Origin: Hyphomicrobiales bacterium
GTDB taxonomy: Bacteria; Pseudomonadota; Alphaproteobacteria; Rhizobiales; Aestuariivirgaceae
Reading direction: 5' to 3'
Assembly (NCBI GenBank): GCA_012032065.1
Contig: JAAURV010000106.1
Coordinates: 1-9,069 of the forward strand
DNA: 9,069 nucleotides
This document shows, in pieces, positions 1 to 5,934 of the stretch (its first letter is position 1; every line of letters begins with the position of its first letter). The position numbers and the translations under genes are program-made. The notes beneath the pieces were generated by a model. The model was not told the DNA's origin. It did no database searches and saw only the letters and a program-made list of their open reading frames with translations.

Positions 1-684
1 TCGGGCGCGCCCGGTCGACCGCGCCGCCGCCGCGGCGGTGTGAAAGTAATGCGAGCCCCGGTCGGTGTAGAGGCTGAGCGGCAGGCCATGTTCGCCGAAC
101 ACCTCCTTCAGCGCCCGGAAGCTCGAGGCGGTGCCTTCCTCCTCGACCAGGAAGGCCGAGTAGATCGCCGAGGTCGCGTCGTCCATGGTGACGATCAGGT
201 CGAGGGCGGGCTGGCCGGCGAGCCAGGCGTGGCGCGAGCCGTCCTGGTGCAGCATCATGCCGGGCAGCGGCCGGCGCTCGCGCTTCCTCCGGTGCGCGCC
301 GCGCCGCTTGGCCTTGGCGATCAGGCCGCGCGACTGCAGGAAAGCCTTGGTCCAGCTGTAGCTCCAGCAAAAGCGGTGATCGCTCGCCAGGTGCTCGTGG
401 AAATGCTTCGCCGTGAACCCGGCATAGCGCGTGCGGTACAAAGCCTCCACCTCGTCGCACCGGTCGACCGGAACCCGCTTGCCCGACGCCTTGCCAAGCC
501 GCCGGTCGAGGAACCCCATCTCGCCATCCTCCTCATGGCGCCGCGACCAGCGCCGGAACGTCCGCTCGCTCATCCCCAACAACTCCGCCGCCTCCAACTG
601 CGAGAACTCCGCCGCCTCGTAACGGCTCAAAATGCTCAAGAACTTGATCATCCGCACACCCTGAAGGGCTTCCGTCCGGCGCAT
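1..684 (-). CDS. ISNCY-like transposase, N-terminal part, runs off left edge
   Basis: The minus strand from an ATG at 684-682 stays open for 228 codons to the window edge. An AGGGAGG ribosome site lies at 691-697, six bases upstream. The protein has a helix-turn-helix segment (about residues 22-50, containing LLGMSERTFRRW) followed by an integrase-type catalytic core. Its first acidic motif is HQDGSRHAWL (Asp148) and its second is YTDRGSHYF (Asp208). The third catalytic acid would lie beyond the edge. This arrangement matches ISNCY-type DDE transposases, which cut and join element ends. Close to the edge the frame appears to slip in a GCG run (about 20-36). In the neighbouring frame the sequence reads AVDRARP, which fits the family better than the ARSTGRAR seen here. 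One base is probably missing. Family assignment is from recalled motifs. Confidence 0.85.
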   Translation of the reverse strand, partial: MRRTEALQGVRMIKFLSILSRYEAAEFSQLEAAELLGMSERTFRRWSRRHEEDGEMGFLDRRLGKASGKRVPVDRCDEVEALYRTRYAGFTAKHFHEHLASDHRFCWSYSWTKAFLQSRGLIAKAKRRGAHRRKRERRPLPGMMLHQDGSRHAWLAGQPALDLIVTMDDATSAIYSAFLVEEEGTASSFRALKEVFGEHGLPLSLYTDRGSHYFHTAAAAARSTGRAR

Positions 685-712
685 CTCGGGCCTCCCTGCA
701 AAGGCCAAACCT

Positions 713-757
713 ACCGGACAGATCGTGTGCTACATAAACCGGACATATCGTGTGCTA
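713..757. repeat. Two 20-bp direct repeats at the IS end
   Basis: ACCGGACAGATCGTGTGCTA at 713-732 is repeated at 738-757 with one change (ACCGGACATATCGTGTGCTA). The copies start 25 bases apart, about two helical turns, and are separated by five bases. They lie between the transposase start and the outer end of the element. Tandem binding sites for the transposase, possibly also repressing its own promoter, are the likely role. That role is inferred. Confidence 0.8.
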
Positions 758-779
758 TCGACACTATCCGTAACGGCCA

Positions 780-820
780 TTGACATAAATTGGTCATACA
801 TTGTATTTACGATGTATGAC
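780..820 (+). promoter_or_regulatory. Toxin-antitoxin promoter with palindromic operator
   Basis: TTGACA at 780-785 and TATTTA at 804-809, 18 bases apart, form a good sigma-70-type promoter. A perfect 9-bp inverted repeat, GTCATACAT at 793-801 and ATGTATGAC at 812-820, is centred on the -10 element. Two more matching bases follow on each side after a single mismatch. The right arm contains the toxin ATG (816-818). This is a plausible operator for autorepression by the RHH antitoxin, alone or with toxin, as is usual in type II modules. With this promoter, transcription would start at or very near the toxin ATG, so the message may be leaderless. Confidence 0.65.
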
Positions 821-1109
821 AAAGAAAGATGTCCTCAAGTGGGATCCCGCGAAAAGCGAGCAGCTGAGAAAACTGCGCGGATTGGGATTCGAGGAGATTG
901 AGGTTGCCATCGAGAAACAGCAAGTGCTGGCCAACATCGCCTCGCCAAGCAAGCGATATCCGCACCAGCGCATGCTCGTGATCTGGGTGAACGGCTATGT
1001 TCACGCTGTTCCTTATGTCGAAGAGAAAGGTGTTCGATTCCTGAAGACGATTTTTCCAAGCCGGGTGTTGAACAAGAAGTATGGAGGGTTCAAGAATGGA
1101 CCGCAGTAG
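816..1109 (+). CDS. Type II toxin, RelE/BrnT-like fold
   Basis: This encodes a 97-residue protein directly followed by a CopG-type antitoxin. I chose ATG 816 (MTKKDVLKWDP) over the upstream TTG at 801 because TTG lies inside the operator/-10 region and homologues begin close to a KxxWDPxK motif. Visible features are WDPAKSEQL (9-17), RGLGFEEI (21-28), the strand pair MLVIWVNGYVHAVPYVEE (53-70) and the basic end FLKTIFPSRVLNKKYG (75-90). These are typical of small toxins found with PF12441-type CopG antitoxins. Related RelE/BrnT-fold toxins cleave RNA or inhibit translation, but activity here is inferred from family and context only. The gene looks AT-richer than its neighbours and its frame is intact. 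It overlaps the antitoxin by 14 bases. Confidence 0.75.
   Translation: MTKKDVLKWDPAKSEQLRKLRGLGFEEIEVAIEKQQVLANIASPSKRYPHQRMLVIWVNGYVHAVPYVEEKGVRFLKTIFPSRVLNKKYGGFKNGPQ
1083..1088 (+). promoter_or_regulatory. Ribosome binding site of the antitoxin
   Basis: GGAGGG lies seven bases before ATG 1096 and inside the end of the toxin gene. It favours ATG 1096 over the in-frame ATG at 1081, which has no comparable site. A strong site for the second gene fits the need to make antitoxin in excess. Confidence 0.7.
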
Positions 1110-1391
1110 CCGCAGGCCAAGATCGCCGCACCTAGACGACGAGGAGCGCAAGCTCGAAGAGGCGCTGGAGCGTGGCCAGTACGAAGAAGTCATGTCCCGT
1201 GAAGAAGCGCAGGCTGACTGGAGTGCCGTGTTGGCAAACTCGCGCCGCAAGGTGCCAATCACGGTGCGATTGAGCGACGAAGTCATCGACATGCTGAAAG
1301 TGAAAGCCATCCAGGAAGGCATCCCCTATCAAACTCTGCTTTCCTCTGTGCTTCACAAATACGTCACCGGCCGCTGGTGGAGCGTGACTGA
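1096..1391 (+). CDS. CopG/RHH-family antitoxin; one base missing at its 3' end
   Basis: Restored length is about 98 residues. The N-terminal half is acidic and helical (HLDDEERKLEEALERGQYEEV, residues 12-32) and would bind and neutralise the toxin. The C-terminal half is a ribbon-helix-helix domain (VPITVRLSDEVIDMLKVKAI, then GIPYQTLLSSVLHKYVTGR, to residue 93), which would dimerise and bind the palindrome upstream of the toxin. As given, the frame runs on into the SDR gene. Adding one C near 1371-1375 gives the usual tail GRLVERD and a TGA at 1389-1391. I take that as the true end. The apparent antitoxin-SDR fusion is therefore doubtful. Confidence 0.75.
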
Positions 1392-2124
1392 CGAAAGGAA
1401 GACCTTAATCCTGACCGGCGCGTCGCGCGGCATCGGGCATGCGGCGGTGAAGCGCTTTTCGACGGCGGGCTGGCGCGTGATCACTTGTTCGCGCCATCCC
1501 TTTCCCGACGACTGCCCTTGGGATGCGGGACCGGAGGATCACATCGTCGTCGATCTCGCATCCTCGGAAGATACCCATCGCGCCATCGCCTCGATGAAGG
1601 AGAAGCTCAAGGCCCAAGGCTCGCGCCTCAATGCGCTGGTCAACAACGCCGCCATCAGTCCGAAGAAAGACGGCGGCGCGCGCCTCGACACCATCGATAC
1701 CGCCGAGGAGGATTGGAAACGCGTCTTCCAGATCAATTTCTTCGCGCCCGTCATGCTCGCGCGGGGTTTGATAGATGAATTGACCGCAGCGAAGGGCGCG
1801 GTGGTGAACGTCACGTCCATAGCCGGCTCGCGCGTGCACCCCTTCGCCGGCGCCGCTTATTCCACCTCCAAAGCCGCACTCGCATCGCTCACCCGCGAAA
1901 TGGCGGCCGACTTCGGCCGCGCGCGTCCGCGTCAACGCCATTTCACCGGGCGAGATCGAAACCTCGATCCTCTCGCCCGGCACCGAAAAGCTCGTGGCGC
2001 AAATCCCACAGCGCCGGCTGGGCCAGCCGAGGAAGTGGCGCGGGCCATCTATTTTCTGTGCACGGATCAATCGAGCTACGTCACCGGCGCGGAGCTTCAC
2101 ATCAATGGCGGCCAGCATGTCTAA
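1384..2124 (+). CDS. Short-chain dehydrogenase/reductase (SDR), two compensating frameshifts
   Basis: A classical SDR of about 247 residues starts at GTG 1384 (read as MTDERKTLIL), the usual start of homologues I recall. It has a Rossmann glycine motif TGASRGIG (11-18), NNAA (87-90), the INFF asparagine (about 118), catalytic Ser145 in VTSIAG, and YxxxK at Tyr159/Lys163. It should be a cytosolic NAD(P)-dependent oxidoreductase; substrate unknown. Two indels shift the middle out of frame. In the CGCGCGC run at 1918-1924 there is one extra base or two missing, and at about 2027 one base is missing from a C run before GAG GAA GTG. The neighbouring frame between them encodes the expected VRVNAISPGEIETS and LVAQIPQRRLGQP. 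The frame then returns to EEVARAIYFLC and the terminal INGGQHV. The end overlaps the next gene by eight bases, so the two are probably co-transcribed. Confidence 0.85.
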   Translation: MTDERKTLILTGASRGIGHAAVKRFSTAGWRVITCSRHPFPDDCPWDAGPEDHIVVDLASSEDTHRAIASMKEKLKAQGSRLNALVNNAAISPKKDGGARLDTIDTAEEDWKRVFQINFFAPVMLARGLIDELTAAKGAVVNVTSIAGSRVHPFAGAAYSTSKAALASLTREMAADFGRARPRQRHFTGRDRNLDPLARHRKARGANPTAPAGPAEEVARAIYFLCTDQSSYVTGAELHINGGQHV

Positions 2125-3261
2125 CTTCGAACTGCGCCCCGAAACCATCGCGGCGCATGCGCTCAAGGCCGTGGACGAGGCAACGGGTGCTGTCGTGCCG
2201 CCGCTCTATCTCGCCACGACCTATGCCCGCGACGAAAACTATGAGCCGAAGTTGAAGGAAAACTATCAACGCAACGGCGCGCCGACGCTCTGGCAGGCGG
2301 AAGCCGCCATCGCCGCCCTGGAGAACGGCAAGGAAGCCCTGCTCTTCGCCTCCGGCATGGCGGCGATTGCCGCACTTTGCGAAACCATCCCGCGGGGCGC
2401 CCGCGTCGTCGCTCCCGATGTCATGTATTACGGCACGCGCGACTGGTTTGTGAGGCTCCGCGATCTGGGCCGCATTTCCCTGACCCTCTTCAATTCCCGC
2501 GATCCCGATGCGATGGCCGCCGCGCTGCGCGGCCAGAAGGCCGATCTCGTGTGGATTGAAACGCCGCTTAATCCCACCTGGGACGTGATCGATATTGCCG
2601 CTGCTGCCGAACTCGCGCACGAGGCGGGCGGCATTCTCTGCGTCGATGCCACTGCCACCGCCGCGGTCACCACGCAGCCGCTATCGCTTGGCGCCGGCCT
2701 CGTCTTCCACTCGGCCACCAAATACCTGAACGGCCATTCCGATGTCCTGGCCGGCGTGCTGGCGACAGGCGAAATCACGGATCGCTGGAAATCCATCGCC
2801 ACGCTCCGCACCAAGATGGGTTCGCCCTTGCCGCCCTTCGAATGCTGGCTGCTGATGCGCGGGATGCGCACGCTGTTCGTGCGCTATCGTCAATCGTCCT
2901 CGAACGCGCTCGCCATCGCGCGGCACTTCTCGGCGCATCCGAACGTGCAGCAGGTGCTTTATCCCGGCCTCTCCAGCCATCCGGGCCACGCCACTGCCCG
3001 CCGCCAGATGAGCGATGGCTACGGCGGGATGATGTCGCTTCTCATCAAGGGCGGCCTTGAGAATGCAAAACGCTTTTGCACGCGGCTCAAGGTGATCGTG
3101 CCCGCGACTCGCTCGGAGGTGTCGAAAGCCTCGCCGAACACCGGAAAACCGTGGAGGGTCCCGCGAGTCCGGTCCCTGACAATCTGGTGCGCCTGTCGAT
3201 CGGCATCGAGAACGTGAACGACCTGATCGCCGATATCGAGCAGGCCTTGGCAGGGCTCTAG
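2117..3261 (+). CDS. PLP-dependent Cys/Met metabolism (cystathionine gamma-synthase-like) enzyme, one frameshift
   Basis: ATG 2117 overlaps the SDR stop by eight bases. The restored protein is about 381 residues, normal for the trans-sulfuration family of cytosolic tetrameric PLP enzymes. Key sites are SGMAAI (79-84), the ring-stacking region YYGTRDWF (from about 104), IETPLNP (147-153), Asp177 in CVDATAT, and the PLP lysine Lys202 in HSATKYLNGHSDVLAG. The usual YSRxxNPT phosphate-binding motif of the family appears as YQRNGAPT (50-57), keeping Tyr and Arg. One base is missing near 3107 (ACTCGCTC where ACT-T-CGCTC is expected). After it the frame gives SLGGVESLAEHR and VRLSIGIENVNDL up to the TAG at 3259-3261. 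The reaction could be a C-S lyase, synthase or gamma-lyase; the sequence does not decide. Confidence 0.85.
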
Positions 3262-3278
3262 CCGCTACCCATATCACC

Positions 3279-3302
3279 CACTCCGGGCGGGGGTCCGGAG
3301 TG
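3279..3302 (+). promoter_or_regulatory. Hairpin enclosing the protease ribosome site
   Basis: CACTCCGG (3279-3286) and CCGGAGTG (3295-3302) form a perfect 8-bp stem with a G-rich 8-base loop, in the 47-base gap between the PLP gene and the protease ATG. The GGAG at 3297-3300, eight bases before ATG 3309, is the best ribosome site and is buried in the right arm. It could reduce initiation until opened. No T-tract follows, so an intrinsic terminator is less likely. Confidence 0.5.
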
Positions 3303-3308
3303 ACCTGA

Positions 3309-4267
3309 ATGTTCGACGATCTTTCTCCCGAGCGCACGGTTGACGATGCCCCGCTCTTCGATGCCTACTCGCAAGCCGTAATGGGAGCCGTGGCGAAAGC
3401 CGGGCCCGCCGTCGTGCATATCGCCGTCCAGAAGAATCGCGGCGGCATTGGCTCCGGTCTCGTTGTCGCGTCCGATGGTTTGATCCTCACCAACAGCCAC
3501 GTTGTTTCCGGCGCCAAGGCCATCCACGTCAGTTTGGCCGATGGTCAGCAAGCTGCGGCGCGCATCCTCGGCGAGGATCCGCACACGGACATCGCGGTGT
3601 TGCGGACCGACACGCATCTGCAAGCGCCAGGCCTCACCATTCACGACTCGAAAACAATTTGCGCGTTGGCCAGCTTGCGGTGGCGATCGGCAATCCGCTG
3701 GGCTTCGAGCAGACCGTGACCGCAGGCGTTGTGAGCGCTACGGGCCGAAGCCTGCGCGCGGCGACGGGCCGCTTGATCGATGACGTGATCCAAACCGATG
3801 CGGCGCTCAATCCCGGCAACTCCGGCGGGCCGCTGGTCGACTCGGCGGGCCGCGTCATCGGCATCAACACGGCGGTGATCCGCGGCGCGCAAGGCATCTG
3901 CTTTTCGGTGGCGAGCAACACGGCCCTTCATGTGCTCAGTCAAATTCTGCAGCATGGCCGCGTGCGCCGCGCGTCGCTTGGCGTTGAGGGCGCGCAGACG
4001 GAAATCCCGCGTCATATCGCCCGCCATGCCGGCGTCGATCAGCGCTCCGGCGTGCGTGTCATGTCGGTCCTGAAGGGTGGCCCGGCGGAAATCTCCGAAA
4101 TCAAATCGGGCGATCTCATCATCGCACTCGACGACGGTCCCGTCCTTGGCATCGACGATCTGCTGAAAGCGCTGGACCACACCAGGGTGCGGCGCGATTG
4201 CAAGGTGACTTTGCTCCGCCGGGGCGAACGCCGCGACCGCTATGTGACGCCCATCGAACGCATCTGA
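3309..4267 (+). CDS. Trypsin-like serine protease with PDZ domain (HtrA/DegP-like, S1C), one frameshift
   Basis: The restored protein is about 319 residues. The N-terminal part has GSGLVVASDGLILTNSHVV with catalytic His64, and PHTDIAVLR with Asp94. After a break near 3655 (AAAACAATTTG, one base missing or two extra) the other frame continues LRVGQLAVAIGNPLGF. It then gives the catalytic serine in NPGNSGGPLV (about residue 171). The C-terminal portion resembles a PDZ domain (SGVRVMSVLKGGPA, IKSGDLIIALDD). The full triad is therefore present. I see no signal peptide or membrane helix at the N-terminus, unlike periplasmic DegP/DegQ, so it may act in the cytoplasm. Expression probably follows the two genes upstream. 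Confidence 0.85.
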
Positions 4268-4271
4268 GCGG

Positions 4272-4301
4272 TTAACCATATCCGGAATCGAAGCCTTAAC
4301 C
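4272..4301 (+). promoter_or_regulatory. Paired TTAACC half-sites and GANTC site before the methyltransferase
   Basis: TTAACC occurs at 4272-4277 and again at 4296-4301, with a GAATC (GANTC, the CcrM methylation sequence) at 4285-4289, in the 72-base gap after the protease. TTAACC resembles half of an alphaproteobacterial CtrA box, but the spacing is not the usual seven bases. It is a possible control region only. Confidence 0.2.
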
Positions 4302-4339
4302 TGCCTCCCGCATTTTCGCATGCCGAGTGGGGAAAAGGC

Positions 4340-5101
4340 ATGAGCCGGGAACAGGTCAAACGGAAACTGGACGACACCGAGAATTTTCCCGGCTGGGAAA
4401 GGGCATCGGATTATCTGAAGCATCTCATTGCCGAGAACGATCTCCGCGTGGTCGGCGACATTGGCGGCGGCGCGCATCCCATGCTCGATGCGGACTTCGT
4501 ATCGCGGCGGAAACTCGCCTACACTGTCTTCGACATCGCGCGGGAGGAACTCGACAAGGCCCCGCCGCAATATGACAAGGTGCGGATTGACATCAGCTGC
4601 CGCGCCGCCGACTTCGAAGCGAAAAAAGTGCGCCGCGATTTCGATCTTCTGTTCTCGCACATGTTTCTCGAACACATCGAGAAGTCGGAGCAGGCGCACC
4701 GCAACTTCGCCCTCATGCTGAAGCCGGGTGGCCTCAGCGTGCATTTCTATCCGTCGCCCAACAATTTTCCGCTGACGTTGAACCGGATGATTCCGGAGAG
4801 CTTGTCGACCGGCATCGTGCGCCGCTTGCAAGCGAACCGCGACCTCGACGGCATCCAGGGCAAGTTCAAGGCGTTCTACAAGAACTGCGGCGCGCCGAGC
4901 GCCAGGCTGGAACAGAAGTTTGAAAGCCTCGGCTTCGATCTCGTGCAGCATGTGGGTTATGTCGGCCACCACTATTACAAGCGCATTCCTCCGGTGGCCG
5001 CGCTCGAGAAACAACTCCGCGCCATGCTGCTCAAGATGCAGGTGCCGATGACAACGTACAATCTTCTGGTCCTGCGCAAAAAAAGTCACGGCGCCGAATA
5101 A
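4340..5101 (+). CDS. Class I SAM-dependent methyltransferase
   Basis: This 253-residue protein starts at ATG 4340, closely preceded by GGGGAAAAGG. A Rossmann-type methyltransferase core is visible. Motif I is VVGDIGGGAHPML (37-49), where the second Gly replaces the common Cys/Ser of D-x-G-x-G. The acidic end of strand two is YTVFDIAREELDKAP (61-75). Motif IV lies around FDLLFSHMFLEHI (101-113), and the post-core strand is ALMLKPGGLSVHFYPSPNNF (124-143). LxPGG and FxEHI are typical of Methyltransf_11/23-type enzymes acting on small molecules or lipids. The substrate cannot be read from the sequence. No membrane segment is evident and the frame is intact. A 61-base gap separates it from the hemolysin III gene. 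Confidence 0.8.
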   Translation: MSREQVKRKLDDTENFPGWERASDYLKHLIAENDLRVVGDIGGGAHPMLDADFVSRRKLAYTVFDIAREELDKAPPQYDKVRIDISCRAADFEAKKVRRDFDLLFSHMFLEHIEKSEQAHRNFALMLKPGGLSVHFYPSPNNFPLTLNRMIPESLSTGIVRRLQANRDLDGIQGKFKAFYKNCGAPSARLEQKFESLGFDLVQHVGYVGHHYYKRIPPVAALEKQLRAMLLKMQVPMTTYNLLVLRKKSHGAE

Positions 5102-5162
5102 TTCACCGTGATGGCGCATCGCATCTTGGGTTTGCCAAATTCATTCTGCTAGGCTTTCCGCC

Positions 5163-5831
5163 ATGACGGCACAGGACACAATACATCCGTACTTCGCAAG
5201 CCAGCGCCGCTTTTCGGCGGCCGAAAGGTTTGCCGACAGCGGCGTTCACATCGTGGGGATCACGGCTGCAATAGTCGGTAGTATCTTGTTACTCGCGACC
5301 GCCGCGCGACTGCGGAGCAGCGGCGAGATTGCGGCACTCGCGGTCTATGCCGCGTGCCTCTTGTCGATGCTCGGGTTCTCCGCGGCCTACAACATGACGC
5401 CGCCCTCGCGGCTCAAATGGGTTCTGCGCCGCTTCGATCACTCGGCCATCTTTCTCTTGATTGCCGGCACCTACACGCCGCTGCTCGTCCAACTCGCCGG
5501 CACGAGCCTCGCATGGGGATTGGGTGCTGTGGTGTGGACGGGCGCTGCCGCCGGCATCGCGCTCAAGCTTCTGCTGCCCGGCCGCTTCGACACGATTTCC
5601 ATCGGCATCTATCTGATGCTGGGATGGGCCGGCGTTTTCGCCATTGGATCGTTCATGGCCGTGTTGCCGCATTCGGCGATGATGCTGATCTTCGCGGGCG
5701 GGCTGCTCTACACGGCGGGCGTGGTGTTTCACCTGATGTCGCGGCTCAAGTTCCAAAACGCCATCTGGCATGCCTTCGTGGTGGCCGCCGCCGCCTGCCA
5801 CTTCGCCGCGATTTGGCTGATCTACGTCTAG
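5163..5831 (+). CDS. trhA: Hemolysin III / TrhA family membrane protein (PAQR superfamily)
   Basis: A 222-residue inner-membrane protein with about seven hydrophobic helices (roughly 29-49, 55-75, 93-111, 116-136, 145-167, 170-190 and 200-221). The PAQR-type metal-site residues are visible. The N-terminal ERFADSGVHIVG includes His29, and FSAAYN includes Ser73. RRFDHSAIFLLIAGTYTPL holds Asp92 and His93. WHAFVVAAAACHF at the end holds His203 and His213. Family length and topology fit. Members are linked to membrane lipid or fluidity homeostasis and related to adiponectin/progestin receptors; the haemolysin name is historical. The ribosome site is weak. The TAG stop touches the first hairpin, so this gene ends its transcription unit. 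Confidence 0.9.
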   Translation: MTAQDTIHPYFASQRRFSAAERFADSGVHIVGITAAIVGSILLLATAARLRSSGEIAALAVYAACLLSMLGFSAAYNMTPPSRLKWVLRRFDHSAIFLLIAGTYTPLLVQLAGTSLAWGLGAVVWTGAAAGIALKLLLPGRFDTISIGIYLMLGWAGVFAIGSFMAVLPHSAMMLIFAGGLLYTAGVVFHLMSRLKFQNAIWHAFVVAAAACHFAAIWLIYV

Positions 5832-5877
5832 CGCATAACGCGCTCAAGTGGAATCACTTGAGCGTTCAGTTATGCGC
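5831..5877 (+). terminator. Nested hairpin after trhA
   Basis: An inner perfect 10-bp stem, CGCTCAAGTG (5841-5850) with CACTTGAGCG (5855-5864), has a GAAT loop. An outer perfect 8-bp stem, GCGCATAA (5831-5838) with TTATGCGC (5870-5877), encloses it. It begins at the last base of the trhA stop codon. There is no clear T-run, so it may act as a transcript-end stabiliser, a factor-dependent terminator or a palindromic repeat rather than a classical intrinsic terminator. Confidence 0.6.
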
Positions 5878-5890
5878 CAGATTCAAATTG

Positions 5891-5934
5891 CTAGAGCAAC
5901 TTACCGGCGGTCGAATGACCGCCGGTTGCTCTAG
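5891..5934 (-). terminator. Second GAAT-loop hairpin, after the PPOX gene
   Basis: An inner perfect 9-bp stem, CCGGCGGTC (5904-5912) with GACCGCCGG (5917-5925), again has a GAAT loop. An outer 9-bp stem, CTAGAGCAA (5891-5899) with TTGCTCTAG (5926-5934), encloses it. The right arm covers the PPOX stop codon (5931-5933), so it likely ends the minus-strand operon. No T-run follows. Confidence 0.6.

Larger units (their letters stand above)
1..770 (-). mobile_element. Partial insertion sequence (ISNCY-like), outer end near 757-780
   Basis: The element consists of the minus-strand transposase plus about 85 bases of non-coding end that carry a repeated transposase-binding-like motif. Its other end lies outside the window, so no terminal inverted-repeat pair or target duplication can be confirmed. 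The exact outer boundary is uncertain. It lies after the second direct repeat (ending at 757) and before the toxin promoter (from 780). The outer end faces the toxin-antitoxin cassette. Confidence 0.65.

Noticed and set aside
40..783. A 247-residue plus-strand gene over the IS
   Set aside because: It is antisense to the transposase and has a composition typical of a GC-rich shadow frame (Arg, Pro and Ala rich, no domain).
801..815. TTG start of the toxin at 801
   Set aside because: It would lie within the promoter and operator, and homologues start near the WDPxK motif; ATG 816 is preferred.
1081..2124. A single 347-residue antitoxin-SDR fusion protein
   Set aside because: One missing base restores a normal antitoxin end and an overlapping SDR start, and the window shows eight similar slips. 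The middle of the long frame also contains an out-of-frame stretch that is not SDR sequence.
3641..5119. A 492-residue minus-strand gene
   Set aside because: It lies antisense to both the protease and the methyltransferase, which carry clear motifs. It reads as a His/Arg/Ala-rich shadow frame.
5102..5162. A promoter for trhA (TTGGGT and TAGGCT, 18 bases apart)
   Set aside because: Both hexamers match the consensus poorly; a promoter may exist here but the sequence does not support a call.
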